DNA of 64,000 nucleotides. Origin: Toxotes chatareus (Eukaryota > Chordata > Actinopteri > Toxotidae). This document shows positions 11,345 through 23,454 of the stretch, piece after piece; within the stretch, counting starts at the first letter, position 1, and every line of letters begins with the position of its first letter. The stretch is taken from contig CM028885.1 in the NCBI GenBank assembly GCA_016801885.1, positions 866,955-930,954 on the forward strand, read 5' to 3'. A program made the position numbers and the translations under genes. The notes under the pieces were generated by a model. The model had not been told where the DNA came from. It ran no database searches and was given only the letters and a program-made list of their open reading frames with translations.

Positions 11345-12800
11345 ATTATATATAATGTAATATTGGAAGATGGCGGCACGCATAGACGCAGCAGCTTTTG
11401 GCTCTTTGATACAGTGTTTTTTGAGTGTGTGCGGCATGTATAGTGTGCGTAAGGATGTGTTTTCAAACGGGACACGTCTACAGTCACTCTGCCTTAATTA
11501 ACATCGGACTGCTGTGCCAGATCAATGTTACAAGCTGTAAGGGACCAAGCTGGCAAGCACGAGGAACACAGGTGGATTTCTTCAAAGAGCAGTTTTTATT
11601 TACCCAAAAAAGATGCAAAGAAAAATTTTAATCAAGATATAACAAACTTGGATCCATAAAAGAGGTCAACCTAACAGAACTATACTGAAAAAAATACAAA
11701 CTCAAGTAACTGAACAGACCAACCGGCAAACAAAGACAAACAGACCTACCAACTAACAACAAACTCAACAACAGAAAACAAAACCAGACAATCAGCCTGT
11801 CAGTAAAGAATACCTTTAACTGCTAACTAAACCATCTAAATAAACAACTAACAGTCTAAAGAAATAATTAACTATACAAACTAAATCCCTAATTTCCCCC
11901 CATGATGTGGCATCCACTTGGTCCAGCCCAATTTGGCCGCTCCCTCCATATAATGGTTGCACTTCTGGGGGCAGCTCCTTTTGGACCCAGCCTCACAGGA
12001 CACCACTCTGCAACACCAGCGGCACCAGCAGCCACAGCACTCTCTGCACTGGTAACTCAAACAAACCAAAAACAAAGAAAAGAGTTGACTGTACAAAAGT
12101 TAACTAAATGTGCACGCTACAAATAGAACCAATTGTACTGTCAAAAAAGGATAAATAAAGTGTGTGTGTTATGTTAAACAAATCTCATGTGTTTTACCGT
12201 GTAGGTGCAGAGGGTACCGACATTGCCATGTGTTGTGTGGTCACAGGTGTGGCCATCACACAAGCACTTTCCACCAAGCTCATAACATCCCGCAGGACAT
12301 AGCGAAGCCACTGGGATCAACGTGGATTGTTGTCGGCTCAGAGAGGCGGCACACTGTGCCACCTGGAGAAGCAGGGGAACTATGTTCATATGCTGTTTGG
12401 AGCTACACCTGGGCTTCCCCCGCCCTGCCTGTGCCTGGATTATGGACTTCCTCACAAACAGTCCACAACACATGAAGATTGGCCCCCAGTGCTCCTCCAC
12501 CATCATGCTCAGTACTGGCTCCCCACAGGGCTGTGTGCTCAGCCCACTCCTCTATTCTCTGTGTACTTACGACTGCACTCCCATCCACTCCTCCAACGCC
12601 ATCATTAAATTCACAGATGACACCACTGTGGTTGGCTTAATAAGTGGAGGAGACAAGATAGCATACAGGGACGAGGTGAGGGCACTGTCCAGGTGGTGCG
12701 TAAATAACAATCTGTCCCTCAACACCAGCACCATCAACACAATCTATCTATCTCTTACTGTTCCTACACTGATGACACACAGCTGCATCTCCCTTTGAAA
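11345..12800 (+). pseudogene. LINE with AAGATGGCGG head and RT fragment
   Basis: The head AAGATGGCGGC (11368) is the same start as in the LINEs at 15.9 and 29.0 kb. The ORF is interrupted by a solo LTR (11536-12260) and rejoins exactly across the target duplication. It then jumps by deletion to RT: STGSPQGCVLSPLLYSL and FTDDTTVVGLI (12460-12700). The endonuclease core is deleted, so it is inactive. Confidence 0.75.
11536..12260. mobile_element. Solo LTR, 725 bp
   Basis: The insert starts TGTAAGGG and ends CCATCACA, with CAAGC repeated at 11531-11535 and 12261-12265. Deleting it plus one CAAGC restores the LINE frame (NVTSTFHQ). Poly(A)-like signals occur on both strands: AATAAAG followed by a GT run near 12150 on plus, and AATAAAAACTG near 11600 on minus. 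Orientation is therefore open. Confidence 0.8.
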
Positions 12801-13435
12801 GTCTCTGCTAAGTTTTCCCGAGAGTGTCAAATGCTGGATGGTATCATTTCCCGGCTGAAGAAGCGTCTGACACTGCAGTTTGTTTGGTGCAGCCAAATTC
12901 TAACTCAGTACTTCACCACCAGATGCATTGAACAAGCAAATATCATTAATTAAAACCTTCACTATCACAGGTATGATCATGGATTACTGTTCTCATTTAA
13001 AAGCTGGAACTCAGATGACAGCATATACTCCACAACATAACTGGATTGTCAAAAAGGAGAAGGTCAGAAGAAGAAAAACTGAAAAAGATGTGACTGGCCT
13101 GCTGGGACTGGCCTGAAATACAGATAAACAGAGAGGGCTGGTTAAGAGACAGACATGACTGCTAAGAACTTGATGGAAGTACAGACAGTCCACCTGCACA
13201 CTGATACAATGACCCACTGGGATTTTCCCAGTAGTCCTGATGGCCAGAGTGGAGAGACCTCTGGGAGTTGAAAGGTAATTAGGCCAAGTACTGAGGTTGC
13301 TCTGTTTCTGCTTGACAGGCAGGTCACATTAGTTTTGCTTTTTCACAGAGTCAATGGGTCAATATTATGTTCCATTTGCTAAATTACTTGCCCAAAGACT
13401 CAGAATAAGAATATCTAATATCCAGGTTTGCCAAA

Positions 13436-13990
13436 ATGCCCAGGGGAGAACTTTCGCTCACCCTCAAATGAATGTGCTAATCATAGGCCTGTGAAAAGCA
13501 GAGTCATGACGACCACCTAAACATTTAGCCCTGACATCAAACTTCCTCATCAGCACAGGCTCCCTGTCTATGTTCATTGACCACACTAGGACCAGTGTTT
13601 CTCCTGGCATCTTGCAATTCTCTGAGTTCACAGTCTCCACTTCCACCTACAAATCTTCATGCGACCATCTTGGGATCTCTCCCTCCATATTTCTAAATTA
13701 TTTTCTGAGTTCTTTTAAAAATTATATTGACTCTAGATTAGCCCACAAGGCCTTTTTTCCAGGATTCTCCACAATTAAAGCTATGATGCCAGTAAATAGG
13801 GCCAACAAGAGTTGTGACCTCTCTAGTACTGATGAAATATGCTGCACATGATTTTATTTCTAGGATTTATTCTCTTTTAACCAGATTGCATTTATTCCAT
13901 GGTCCGTACACTTATTTTTATCATTGGTGATTTGACTGACATGACAATCATCACAGATACAATGTTCTAAGGAGCGCTACAGCAAGTCCT
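13436..13990. repeat. OR 3'-flank block D, copy 2
   Basis: Paralogous to the other D copies. Together with 13210-13435, which matches 22115-22440, it marks the 3' side of the OR-3 duplication unit. Confidence 0.75.
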
Positions 13991-14326
13991 TTACAGTCAG
14001 ACTGTATAATACACATCTAGCCTCCAGAACTGTGCACTGAATTTTGTTTGAATTTTATTTGGGTTCTTAATTTATAACTGTATTGTGTTGTATGTTAAGT
14101 AAAAGTCTTTCCTCTCCCGTTTATCCAAGTACACAGGGTCTTTCAAGAATCAGCCTGAAGTGAAAAATAATCATTTGTCAGACTTGACAAGATTGAATAA
14201 AAAGACAGAATAACTGCAGCAAACTAATCAGTCATGAACCATAACCAGACTCAAGATCCTCTTTACTGTTTCCATAATGAACAGTGACAGTAAAATGACT
14301 GTACATTATTCATCTGTGTTAATACA

Positions 14327-15253
14327 TCAGATGAGTTTGGCTGAACACAACAACCTTCTGAGGTGTTTGGAAATTTCTCTCATTTTCAGTCCGTATATCA
14401 GTGGATTAAACAAAGAAGGATAAGCAATTGATTGTAGCGTCATTATTAAACTAGCAGTTTTTGAAAAGTTGGATTCCACTCGAGCTATACTGATATCATA
14501 CACAGAAAAAAAGGAGAAAGTGATTAAAACCAACAGGTGAGGTAAACAGGTCTCTACAGCTTTTTTCCTGACTTCTCTACAACTTCGATAGGATATTATA
14601 AATATCTTTGTATATGTGAAAATTATGAAGAGCATAGGGAGGATTGCAAAGACCAATAAACCAAACACACCATATATAGTAATGAGTCTTGATCTCACAC
14701 ATTGAAGCTGGTAAATTGAATTGTTGCAAACTATTCCATTTAAAGTAAAGTTACACAGTTTAGCTTCAGCACTCACTATTGCAGCGACTGAAATATGTAA
14801 AGCAGATACAATCCAAGCTAAAAGCAGCAAAATACTCACAGTGGTTTTTCTCATGATAGTTGGATATTGCAGAGGTTTACATATAGACACATACCTGTCA
14901 TAGGCCATGGCTGACAACAGTAAGAACTCTAAGGTGCCTGAGTAATAAAATAGAAAAAACTGAAAGACACAGGCTGAATATGATATGATCTGTTTCTCTG
15001 ACAAAAAGTCAGTCAGAAGCTTTGGGTAAATATTAGTGCTGTAAAGGACACAGTTCAGTAGCAAAGCTGCAATGAAAATGTACATCGGCTCATGGAGGTT
15101 TCTGTGGATCACGATAAGGAAAATTATAGTAGAATTACTGCAGATTATTAGAATATAAACTGCAAATATAATCAGAAAATAAACATATCTGTATTTGTTA
15201 ACTTCCACATACCCGTTAAGAGATATGTATGTAACATTTAACTCATCATCCAT
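14327..15253 (-). CDS. Odorant receptor OR-3, intact
   Basis: 308-residue intronless class A GPCR with all OR landmarks: NVT near the N-terminus, LHEPMYIF, MAYDRYVSIC, SY in TM5, KAVETCLPHL and PLFNPLIYGLKM. Compared with OR-1 it differs mainly in the TM3 segment (LFYYSGTLEF), TM5 (FGLLVFAIL), TM6 (TFSFFSVYDI) and before TM7 (SIAYPSLF), positions expected to face the ligand pocket. The predicted 5' splice acceptor used by OR-1 and OR-4 reads CGG instead of CAG here (minus strand, near 15335). The promoter module is present (15446-15485). Confidence 0.93.
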   Translation of the reverse strand: MDDELNVTYISLNGYVEVNKYRYVYFLIIFAVYILIICSNSTIIFLIVIHRNLHEPMYIFIAALLLNCVLYSTNIYPKLLTDFLSEKQIISYSACVFQFFLFYYSGTLEFLLLSAMAYDRYVSICKPLQYPTIMRKTTVSILLLLAWIVSALHISVAAIVSAEAKLCNFTLNGIVCNNSIYQLQCVRSRLITIYGVFGLLVFAILPMLFIIFTYTKIFIISYRSCREVRKKAVETCLPHLLVLITFSFFSVYDISIARVESNFSKTASLIMTLQSIAYPSLFNPLIYGLKMREISKHLRRLLCSAKLI

Positions 15254-15445
15254 GAATGTTTTCTCAAGCTAAATGTTCAGTAATAAAACAGGCAGTTATG
15301 TAACCACTGTACATGAATAATGATCCGAAAAACTGAAGTCTCCTGTAACAATCTGGAGTGTCTCATTCATTCACAGATACCAGACCTTGAAATGCATTTG
15401 ATGAATGTTCACGTCCAAAGTTCAGAAAGTCAACAGTCTGTGGAG

Positions 15446-15485
15446 AGTTTTTATTAGGTTGCTTCAGCCTCCATGGATCTAATTA
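15446..15485 (-). promoter_or_regulatory. Putative OR-3 promoter module
   Basis: TAATTA core at 15480-15485 and an ATAAAAACTCT box at about 15446-15455 on the minus strand, in the same order and spacing as at OR-1. Confidence 0.55.
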
Positions 15486-15729
15486 AACACTCCACCAAAA
15501 TAAACTGTAATATGTTAAACTTCATCAAACTCTGGAGGCCTGAAGTCACAGAATTATTTGACCTCTGTCTAATTTGAGCATGTGCCCCAATACGCCATTG
15601 ATTCAGCAACTGATTTAGTTTCAGTCTATTGAAAAATGTACATTTGTTTCAGTCAAATTTTAGTTTTTTGATTTCTGGTAGTTTTAGTCCAGTTTTGGTC
15701 AGTGACCTGTTCATGTAATTGGTGTAAGG

Positions 15730-16695
15730 GGTCTGTTTTTGAATTGTTTTGGACGTTTAGATCATGTGGGACTATTTAGTTTTTTTGATTTGTTTGGGCA
15801 TCGTCAACCCTACGTAAGTTGTGAATTCTTGTTTGGATATCTGTTAATATTAAGTACTGTAGACTCTGGTTATAGTGATTCAAGATGGCGCCAGTGTGTG
15901 TGGCCGGCCGTCGATCACTGCAAACTTTATTGGTGTTTTTGCTGTTTTTAAAAATTGTCATCGAAAAAGCAGACTGCATTTTGGTGTACGATCGCCAGAC
16001 GCTTCTGGATCTGCATCTTTATGCCGATATTTCGGCTGAGTTTCATCAGGATGGTCAAAATACGCTGCCTCCAGAACCTGCATGCTCTGTATGCCTCAGT
16101 CAGCCAGAGATGACGCGCACCCGCTCAGTTTTGCGCTCTGAACGCTCGCTCCATTGCGAAAAAGACTTACTATTCTAAATGACATTTTTAGCAACAAGCG
16201 CTTGGACTTTATGTGCCTAACTGAAACCTGGCAGCATGAGTAGGACCTCCTGGTCCTGCTCGTGTGTTTTTAGATGAATTTGCTGAATTTTTATCCTCTA
16301 TTATCAAACTGGAGTCAGTGCTAATAGTTGGTGATTTTAACATTCATACTGACAATCCCTCATGCTTCAGAATTAATAACCTTAACTGATTCTTTAAACT
16401 TGACACAACATGTCTCTGGTCCCACTCATGAGAAAGACTTGGTTTTCTCTTTAGGCCTGAGTAATGACCAGATTTATGTTAAGGACAGCCTTGTGAGTGA
16501 TCACTGCTGTATATTATTTAACGTACTTTTTCTACTTTTACCACTGTCAAGTACTATTGTTTCTCAACGACGCATCATAAATCAGTCTGTCATTGAGAGG
16601 TTTTCAGAGTCATTTGATTCTGACGCTCGCGAATGAGTGTAACAATGTTGAATCATTCGTTCTGTCTTTTAATAATCACTGTTTGTCAATTTTAA
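15730..16695 (+). pseudogene. LINE 5' head and endonuclease fragment
   Basis: It starts in a 5' UTR-like segment, then CAAGATGGCGCC (15883), and opens a frame with a hydrophobic N-terminus (15885-16178). Later frames show VGDFNIH (16330) and the SDHCCI motif (16499) of the LINE endonuclease. It breaks at about 16695 against a minus-strand Gypsy remnant. The last 180 bp match 7640-7820 of the LINE beside OR-2. Confidence 0.7.
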
Positions 16696-18860
16696 GGAGG
16701 AACAGCTAAGACTGGTTAGGAGGAGCTGCAACAGTGCTATAGTTGTGGATGTTTGCAAAGTTTGCAAACCCCAGAAACCTCTGTAGCTGTTTCCTATTTG
16801 ATGGAGTGGGCCACTCCGACACGGCCTGCACCTTGCCTGGGTCGGCTTGCACCTGGCCTCTATGATGAAACCCAGGAAGGGGATGGTGTCAGTGTGGAAC
16901 TCGCATTTCTCTGCCTTGACATAAAGCGGGTTCTCCAGCAGCCTCTGGAGAACCAGGTGGACATGCTTGAAATGCTGATGGGGATCCTTGGAAAAAATGA
17001 GAATATCATCCAGGTATACAAACAAGGTATACAAGTGGTTCAGGAAGTCCCATAATACATCGTTGACTAGAGCCTGGAAAACAGCAGGTTCATTAGGTAG
17101 GCCAAATGGCATGACCAAATATTCCAAATAGCCGAGAGGGGTGTTGAAGGCCGTCTTCCACTCACCCCCGGATCCTCACCAAGTGGTAGGCGTTCCGAAG
17201 GTCCAAGTTTGTGAAAATGGTCGACCCGTGGAGGTACTCAAATGCAGAAGAGATGAGGGGCAGCGGGTATTTGTTTTTAATGTTAATGTTATTGAGGTTT
17301 TTATAGTCTATGCAGGGGCGGAGAGTTTTGTCTTTCGTTTCAACAAAGAAAAATCCCGCTCCCAGGGGAGGTGGATGGGAGGATGATTCCAGCTTTGAGT
17401 GAGTCTCGAATGTATGTCTCCATCGCCTCCCTCTCAGGCTTAGACGTGTGGTAAAGATGGCCTGAGGGGAGTGAGGAACCAGGTAGCAGCTCTATAGGGT
17501 AGTCATATGGACAGCGAGGTGGAAGGGAAAGAACCTTACTTTTACTGAAGACTTCTCTGAGGTCATGATACTCCGGAGGTACTGAGGACAAGTCTGGTTG
17601 TTGAGTGGTGACTGGGACTGGGATCTTTCCCGAGGGTGGTAGAGCAGAGTACAGACAGGTTTGATGACAATGTATGGACCAGTTTATTATCTTACCCACT
17701 GCCCAGTCGATGAGTGGATTGTGGGTCTTAAGCCAGGGGAAACCTAGAACCAGAGGAGTTTGGGGATCAGAGAAAACCAGGAAGCTAATGTATTCATGGT
17801 GGTTACCTGAGCAATGTTGAAGGGAAGCAGGAAGTTGCAGTCTAAGGAGATTCTGAGGGGAAGGGGAGAAGTCGCCCACCAGACACCCTATCTGTACTGG
17901 CGGGCTACCAAGTTTGGGCGAGTCGGGCAGGAAGAGATTAAGTGGCCAGGTTTGCCACAGTATAGGCACTCACCTGCCCTTAACCGATGCTGGCACTCTT
18001 CAGGTGGTACATGAGTCCAGCCCAGTTGCATGGGTTCCTCTGAGATGGTTGCAGGGAGCTGAGCAGAAGGATGGCTGAAAGCAGGCTGGGCCTTGTTAAC
18101 CAACTTACTGGGAGACAGAGCAAGCTTGAACGGGGGCGGAGGCCAGCTGGCGCGCTCCTGTCTCCTCTCCCTACACTGGGAATCTAGGTGAATGGTAAGG
18201 GAAATTAAATCATTCAAAGTGTCAGGTTCATCTCCAGCAGCTAATTTGTCCTTGAGTTCTTCACTCAGACCGAAAATGAATCCCACTCGGAGCGCCGCCT
18301 CGTTCCACCCTGTCTCTGCCGCCAGAGTGCGGAACTCAGTGGCATAGTCGGCGACAGACCGGGAACCCTGGCAGAGGTTGAGAAGTCTTTTGGAAGCGTT
18401 AGTGGGGGCATTCAGGTGACTAAAAACTAATTTAAATTCAGATAGGAACTGAGAGTAGGTGTACCTGGCTGTTCCAGTCTCTCCCAGGAAAGCCTCCGCC
18501 CTACCATGCCAGCGCTCTTCCTCTCAGCAGACCGACGAGACACGTGATTCTTCTCAGGTCTGTATGATATGCCATAGGTTGCATCGTAAAAAACTGCTGA
18601 CACTGGAGGAGAAAACCCTTACTTTTCTCCGGATCCCCGTAAAAAAGTTCTGGAGTGGGGATGTCCGCCAGTGCCAGGTGGGCGAGAGACGAAGATGTGC
18701 CTGCAACCACCTGCGACGGTCATGGTGGATTAATCCGCTGGGCAAGAGATTCCACGATGTGGCCGATCTGGGACACTTGCTGTCCGAGAGTCTGCTGTTT
18801 GTCCATGATAAGTCTGGTAAGTAATATCTCAAGGTTAATTGCAAACAGGAGTACAGAGAA
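16696..18860 (-). mobile_element. Ty3/Gypsy element 1, decayed
   Basis: Read on the minus strand, the order is gag (18710-18501 and 18286-17888, with zinc knuckle CLYCGKPGHLISSC), protease linker (VLGFPWLKTHNPLIDW), RT start (YDYPIELLPGSSLP) and RT palm (FVYLDDILIFSK, 17127-16900). A gap between RT start and palm and several frameshifts make it non-coding. Integrase is absent. It is a common fish Gypsy layout. No intact LTR pair was found. Confidence 0.8.
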
Positions 18861-19119
18861 CTAGTCACCACAGACGATGACGGAACTATCTGGAGAGTGT
18901 GGACAGGAACGCCGAGCCTGTAGACTGATTGTGCCCAGATTGCGCACAGGTGTGTGCAGTCAGCCTGAGCCAAGAGGAGGGAGTAGGGAGAAGCCGCCCC
19001 GGAATCCACAACCTGAAACACACCCACACCTAAGGCACACACCCACACACACATACAGTCCCATGCACACAGAGAGAAAGAGAGAGAAGAACACAAACAA
19101 CAGAAAAACCCAGATGACA

Positions 19120-19360
19120 TTTTGAAATCCTAACCCTTGTGTATCTTGTCTTACTCTACTTCCTGTCATTGTATAGTTTCCCTCCTTTTGTGATTGTCTG
19201 TCCCACCCTAATTGGTTTCACCTTTTGCTTGCTACCCTTGTGTATTTAAGTCTTGTGATTCCCTCATCCTCTCCTAATTCAGATGCTGGTTTCACTCAGA
19301 AATCAAAGCAGCACTGACTGGGTCTTTTCCTTTGGTATGTTCCAATAAAACCAAATCAGC
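19120..19360 (+). mobile_element. LTR-like repeat E, copy 2
   Basis: Matches 10465-10700, including the TGTATTTAAGTC box and CCAATAAA near 19345. It lacks the 5' half and lies directly after Gypsy-1 leader-like sequence. Confidence 0.5.
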
Positions 19361-19990
19361 CAGCTTAAATGGTTTGTATGACCCGTGACTTGCATTTTGC
19401 CTGTGAATGAGTACATACACTACATGCATACTTATGCAGAGGACATAATTTGAGTAGTTGATCCTTCAGCATGGACCAGACATGCGGCACAGTCATCTCC
19501 AAATGTGATCAGATCTCAATGCATCCTCAATGTATCTTGGATGCATTCACTGTACTCAGAACTATTGATGCCAGATGTGAACAGGTCCAGTAAGCCTCTG
19601 GCCTGCTTATACAGGACTCTGTCCTCACTTCTGAAGGCAGCCTCCTTGGCTTGACGAAGCTGTCATTTTGGCAATGAACTATGGCACGCTATTGTTGTAT
19701 GTGCAATGGGTCTCGGTTGGCACATGTCTCCACAAAAGTTAATGTCCCAGTGTTAGTCAGTCCTTCCAGGTTTCCAGTTGCAGCTTCAGTTCACTCAAAA
19801 CAGTCTTGCAGTTCCTGCTTTGCCTCTTCAGAGTTTTGACCACAGGCTTTGCAGATTTTAGTTTCTTCCGGCAGGTTGGAATCAGATGATCTGAGCAGTG
19901 ACCAGAGTGCCCCAAAACTGCCTAACCATCAGGTCAAAATTTCACTGTGTCCAGTGCTTTTGTTTTAACCAACCTGTTTATCATTAGCAT
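19361..19990 (-). repeat. Composite repeat with LINE fragment, copy 2
   Basis: Paralog of 10701-11198. The LINE-derived part is around 19590-19880 on the minus strand. No open frame survives. Confidence 0.5.
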
Positions 19991-20585
19991 GCTAGTAATG
20001 TCACTGTGAGCTTGTTAGCATACCGATATTAGATGTTAGCTAAAGGACCAGTGTGAAGGATTTAGAGGGATCTAATGGCAGAAATTGAATATTCATAATA
20101 ATGTTTTCATGAATCACCTGAAGCTAAGAGTCGCTATGTTTTCATTAGCTTAGAATGAGTCCTTCATATCTACACAGGGAGCAGGTCCATGATGCACCAC
20201 AATGTTTCTAAAGTGGCCCAGAATGGACAAAACAAAAACTGGTTCTAGAAAGGGCCTTTTTTAAATTATGTTACCTGAAGGCCAGTGTAGGTTCTCTTAG
20301 ATCAGTGGTGTCCAAACTGTTCCACAAAGGGCTGTGTGGCTGCAGGTTTTTGTTCCAACCAAACAAGAGCCCACAGTTTGACCAATCGGCTATCTGATGA
20401 CTGAGATCAGTTGATTAAATGAGTCTAGTCTGGTGTGCTGCTGCTTGGTTGGAACAAAAACCTGCAGCCACACAGCCCTTTGTGGAACAGTTTGGACACC
20501 TCTGTCTTAGATGCTTGGAAAGGGAGGGGTGACGGGAGGGGTAGTCAGTTGATTGCAATCTGCAGCCTCACCACTAGATGTCACT
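19991..20585. repeat. Repeat block C, copy 1
   Basis: Matches 25330-25770, and in part 57610-57715. It contains a MITE (20303-20504) absent from the other copies and is cut at 20585 by a 1.4-kb insertion. Its far end resumes at 21985. Confidence 0.7.
20303..20504. mobile_element. hAT-type MITE with long terminal inverted repeats, 202 bp
   Basis: The ends CAGTGGTGTCCAAACTGTTCC and the complementary far end form inverted repeats of about 60 bp. The flanks 20295-20302 and 20505-20512 are both TCTTAGAT, a perfect 8-bp target duplication. The paralogous block at 25670-25700 shows the empty site. Confidence 0.92.
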
Positions 20586-21984
20586 CATAGACTGTATAAG
20601 ACATGGACGTAGCACCATCACCCATTGGTTTCGGAGAGTCGGTTTTGTGACCAAACCATGGGCATTTGAGCTGCGCCATCTTCGATTTTAGTGGGAGTGT
20701 ACGTTCCATATTTGGCGAAGAGGAGGTTACTCTACGGGTCAGCCGGCCGAGAACCCGGCCACTTAGCTCGGGGCAACCGAGCTAGCCTAAGGCTAATCAG
20801 CTAATCAGCTAGGCTAACAAGCTAAGCGGCAGCTACATCCACCACACGACAGTCCCCGAGTCCGACCCGACTATCTCGACCCCGTGTAACCACGACACAC
20901 AGCATACAACAGAGATCATAATGTTGCTGCTGTGTTTTAAACATGACTCCTTCAGATAGAGAGGTTTTAGGTGCAGCTGCAGGGTTTGGTGGAGTTGTAG
21001 GGGGAAATGTATTTCTAGTTAGTTAACTGTGAAACAATCATTATTATTTCATATAGATAGAACATATAAAAATGTTAAAAACATTATTATTGTTGTTATT
21101 ATTATTGTCATTGTTATTGACAACGATTAAAAAATAATGATAATATAATAAAATGTTTAATATTTAATATTTACTGGTTTTCACCGCTGCCTTCATCCAC
21201 TATCCACTTACAGTTACAGCAGCACACCACCGCTTACTGACAGAGCTGCTCTGTCCATGCAATGTCGAACAGAAAAATGAGACGAAATAAAATTGTAGCC
21301 TAGTATTCCCGCAATAAACAGACTCTGAGAGCACGGAACACACCGAAACAGCGCTCCTAACACTATCCGCTCCGGTTCTCTATCTGTATCAGCAGCAAAT
21401 TGGCAATTAAGTAATAAGCCAGCGGCAAAATATACTAATACATGCTAATTAGTGCAAACATCCAGGTAAAATAGTGAGAAATTTACTTACCGAAAAAACT
21501 GCAACACAGACTCCTTCAACGTTCGATTAGTACAGTCTACACTACAACAAGCCATATTGTCACAAAAACCTATCCGAACATTGGCAAACAAACACAGACA
21601 CTGCAGCCCCTGTCAACCGCTGGAGGTAGCCGGAGGCCTCTTTAGCAAAGAGCTAACTGCCAGTGTCTATGGGGTTGTCACTCAACACAACCATGCCCTA
21701 ATTAATATAAGAATTTTAAGCCTAAATAACATTAAATGCTTGTGGTACAAAAAAAATCACCCCCCTCACAGTGTTCACGGAGGTGGAAACTATCAATAGA
21801 GACCAAAAACAAAAAATGTAACAGGCTGTGAATATGTTTTTTTAAGCTGTAAAGTTGGCTATTTTAACATGGGGGTCATTGGAGAATTGCTCACTTCTGG
21901 AGCCAGCCCCCAGCGGCAGCTGAGGAACTGCAGCTTTTTGAATGTGTAAGTGATCCCCACTGCTGAAACCTACTCCCCCCTTGT
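20586..21984. mobile_element. Noncoding insertion, 1.4 kb
   Basis: Flanked by TGTCACT at 20579-20585 and 21985-21991. The paralogous sequence near 25755 is continuous across this point. No transposase and no clear terminal inverted repeat were found. The sequence includes GCTAAG/CTAATCAG-rich stretches (20785-20835) and AT-rich parts. Probably a non-autonomous element; class unknown. Confidence 0.5.
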
Positions 21985-22439
21985 TGTCACTAAATCCCAC
22001 ACACTGGTCCTTTGATGTAGTTACATTTATCTCAAAGTATCACGGCTCCTCAACATCATTCATCAGGGTTCAGGATGAATCACTGAGTCATATTTTCCTC
22101 TTTGCCCACTTTGCCCACAATGACCCACTGGGATGTTTCCCAGTAGTCCTGATGGCCAGAGAGTGGAGAGAGATCTGGGATTTGAAAGGCAATTAGGCCA
22201 CATACTGAGGTTGCTCTGTTTCTGCTTGACAGGTAGGTTACATTAGTTTTGCTTTTTCACAGTCAAATGGTCAGTGTGGTTTTGTTCCATTTGCTAATGT
22301 TTGTGATAGGTAATCCCAACTGGTGAGTTAGGAATAAGGTACCAGTTTCTCATTTGTGTGTCCAGTAACATTAAATTACTTGCCCAAAGACTCAATGTCC
22401 TTCAATTCAGTTCTCAAAATAAGAATATCTAACATCCAG

Positions 22440-23000
22440 GTTTGCCAAAATGCCCAGGGGAGCACTTTGGATCACTCACCCTCAAATGAATGTGCTAATC
22501 AAAGGGCTGTGAAAAGCAGGGTCATGACGACCACCTAAACATTTAGTCCTGACATCAGACTTCCTCATCAGCACAGGGTCTCTGTCTCTGTTCATTGACC
22601 ACACTAGAACCCATGTTTCTCCTGGCATCTTGCAATGCTCTGAATTCACAGTCTCCACTTACGCCTACTACCCTTCATGCCCTCTGGCTGACATTACCAT
22701 CCACACTCCTGACTCACTTTTATTCAACCTCAGATGAAGTAAGATAGACCAGCTTGGCATCTCTCCCTCCATGTTTCTAAATTCTTTTCTGAGTTCTTTA
22801 AAACATGGTATTGACTCTAGATTAGTCCACAAGACCCCTTTCCAGGATTCTCTTCTCATTAGGGGGTGAATTAAAGCTTTCATGCCAGTAAATAGGGCCG
22901 ACAAGAGTCATGACCTCTCTAGTACTGATGAAATATGCTACTCACATTTATTCCATGGTCTGTACATTTATTTCTTCTTGTTGGTAATTTATTGTTTTTT
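22440..23000. repeat. OR 3'-flank block D, copy 3
   Basis: Paralog of the other D copies, with 22115-22440 as its further shared flank (matching 13210-13435). Confidence 0.75.
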
Positions 23001-23454
23001 CTTTTGACTCTGGCTGTTGGAGTCTGTTTCCTTCAGAGAGCTGGTTCAGTGTGTGTCCCACTGTGTTTGCTGAGCCCATGATAGTTGACTCTACATGAAT
23101 AATAAAGTGAGAAACATCTGACAACAATATGGTTTATTTCCTCTTTACTTTTCAAATCATGTTTTGTTGATGACAAGCCATTTTCCTCTGACATGACAAT
23201 CATCACGGATACTGGAAAACCAACTACCACACACACACACACAGTCTTTCTTCCCCCATTCGTCCAAGCACACAGGGTCTATCAACCTGAAGTGAAAGTC
23301 GTGAACCATAACCAGGCTCGAGATCCTCTTTACTGTTTCCATAATGAACAGTGACAGAAAAATGACTGTCATCTTAGTCATCTTAAATCTAACACATCTT
23401 AAATTACCCCCGGGGACAAATAAAGTTCTCTGAATCTGAATCTGTGTTAGTACA

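Noticed and set aside
12174..12506. Cysteine-rich antisense frame
   Set aside because: It crosses the solo LTR/LINE junction, so it cannot be a conserved gene.
18554..19120. Minus-strand frame of 188 codons
   Set aside because: It overlaps the Gypsy-1 gag in another frame and runs into simple CACACC repeats; no family features.
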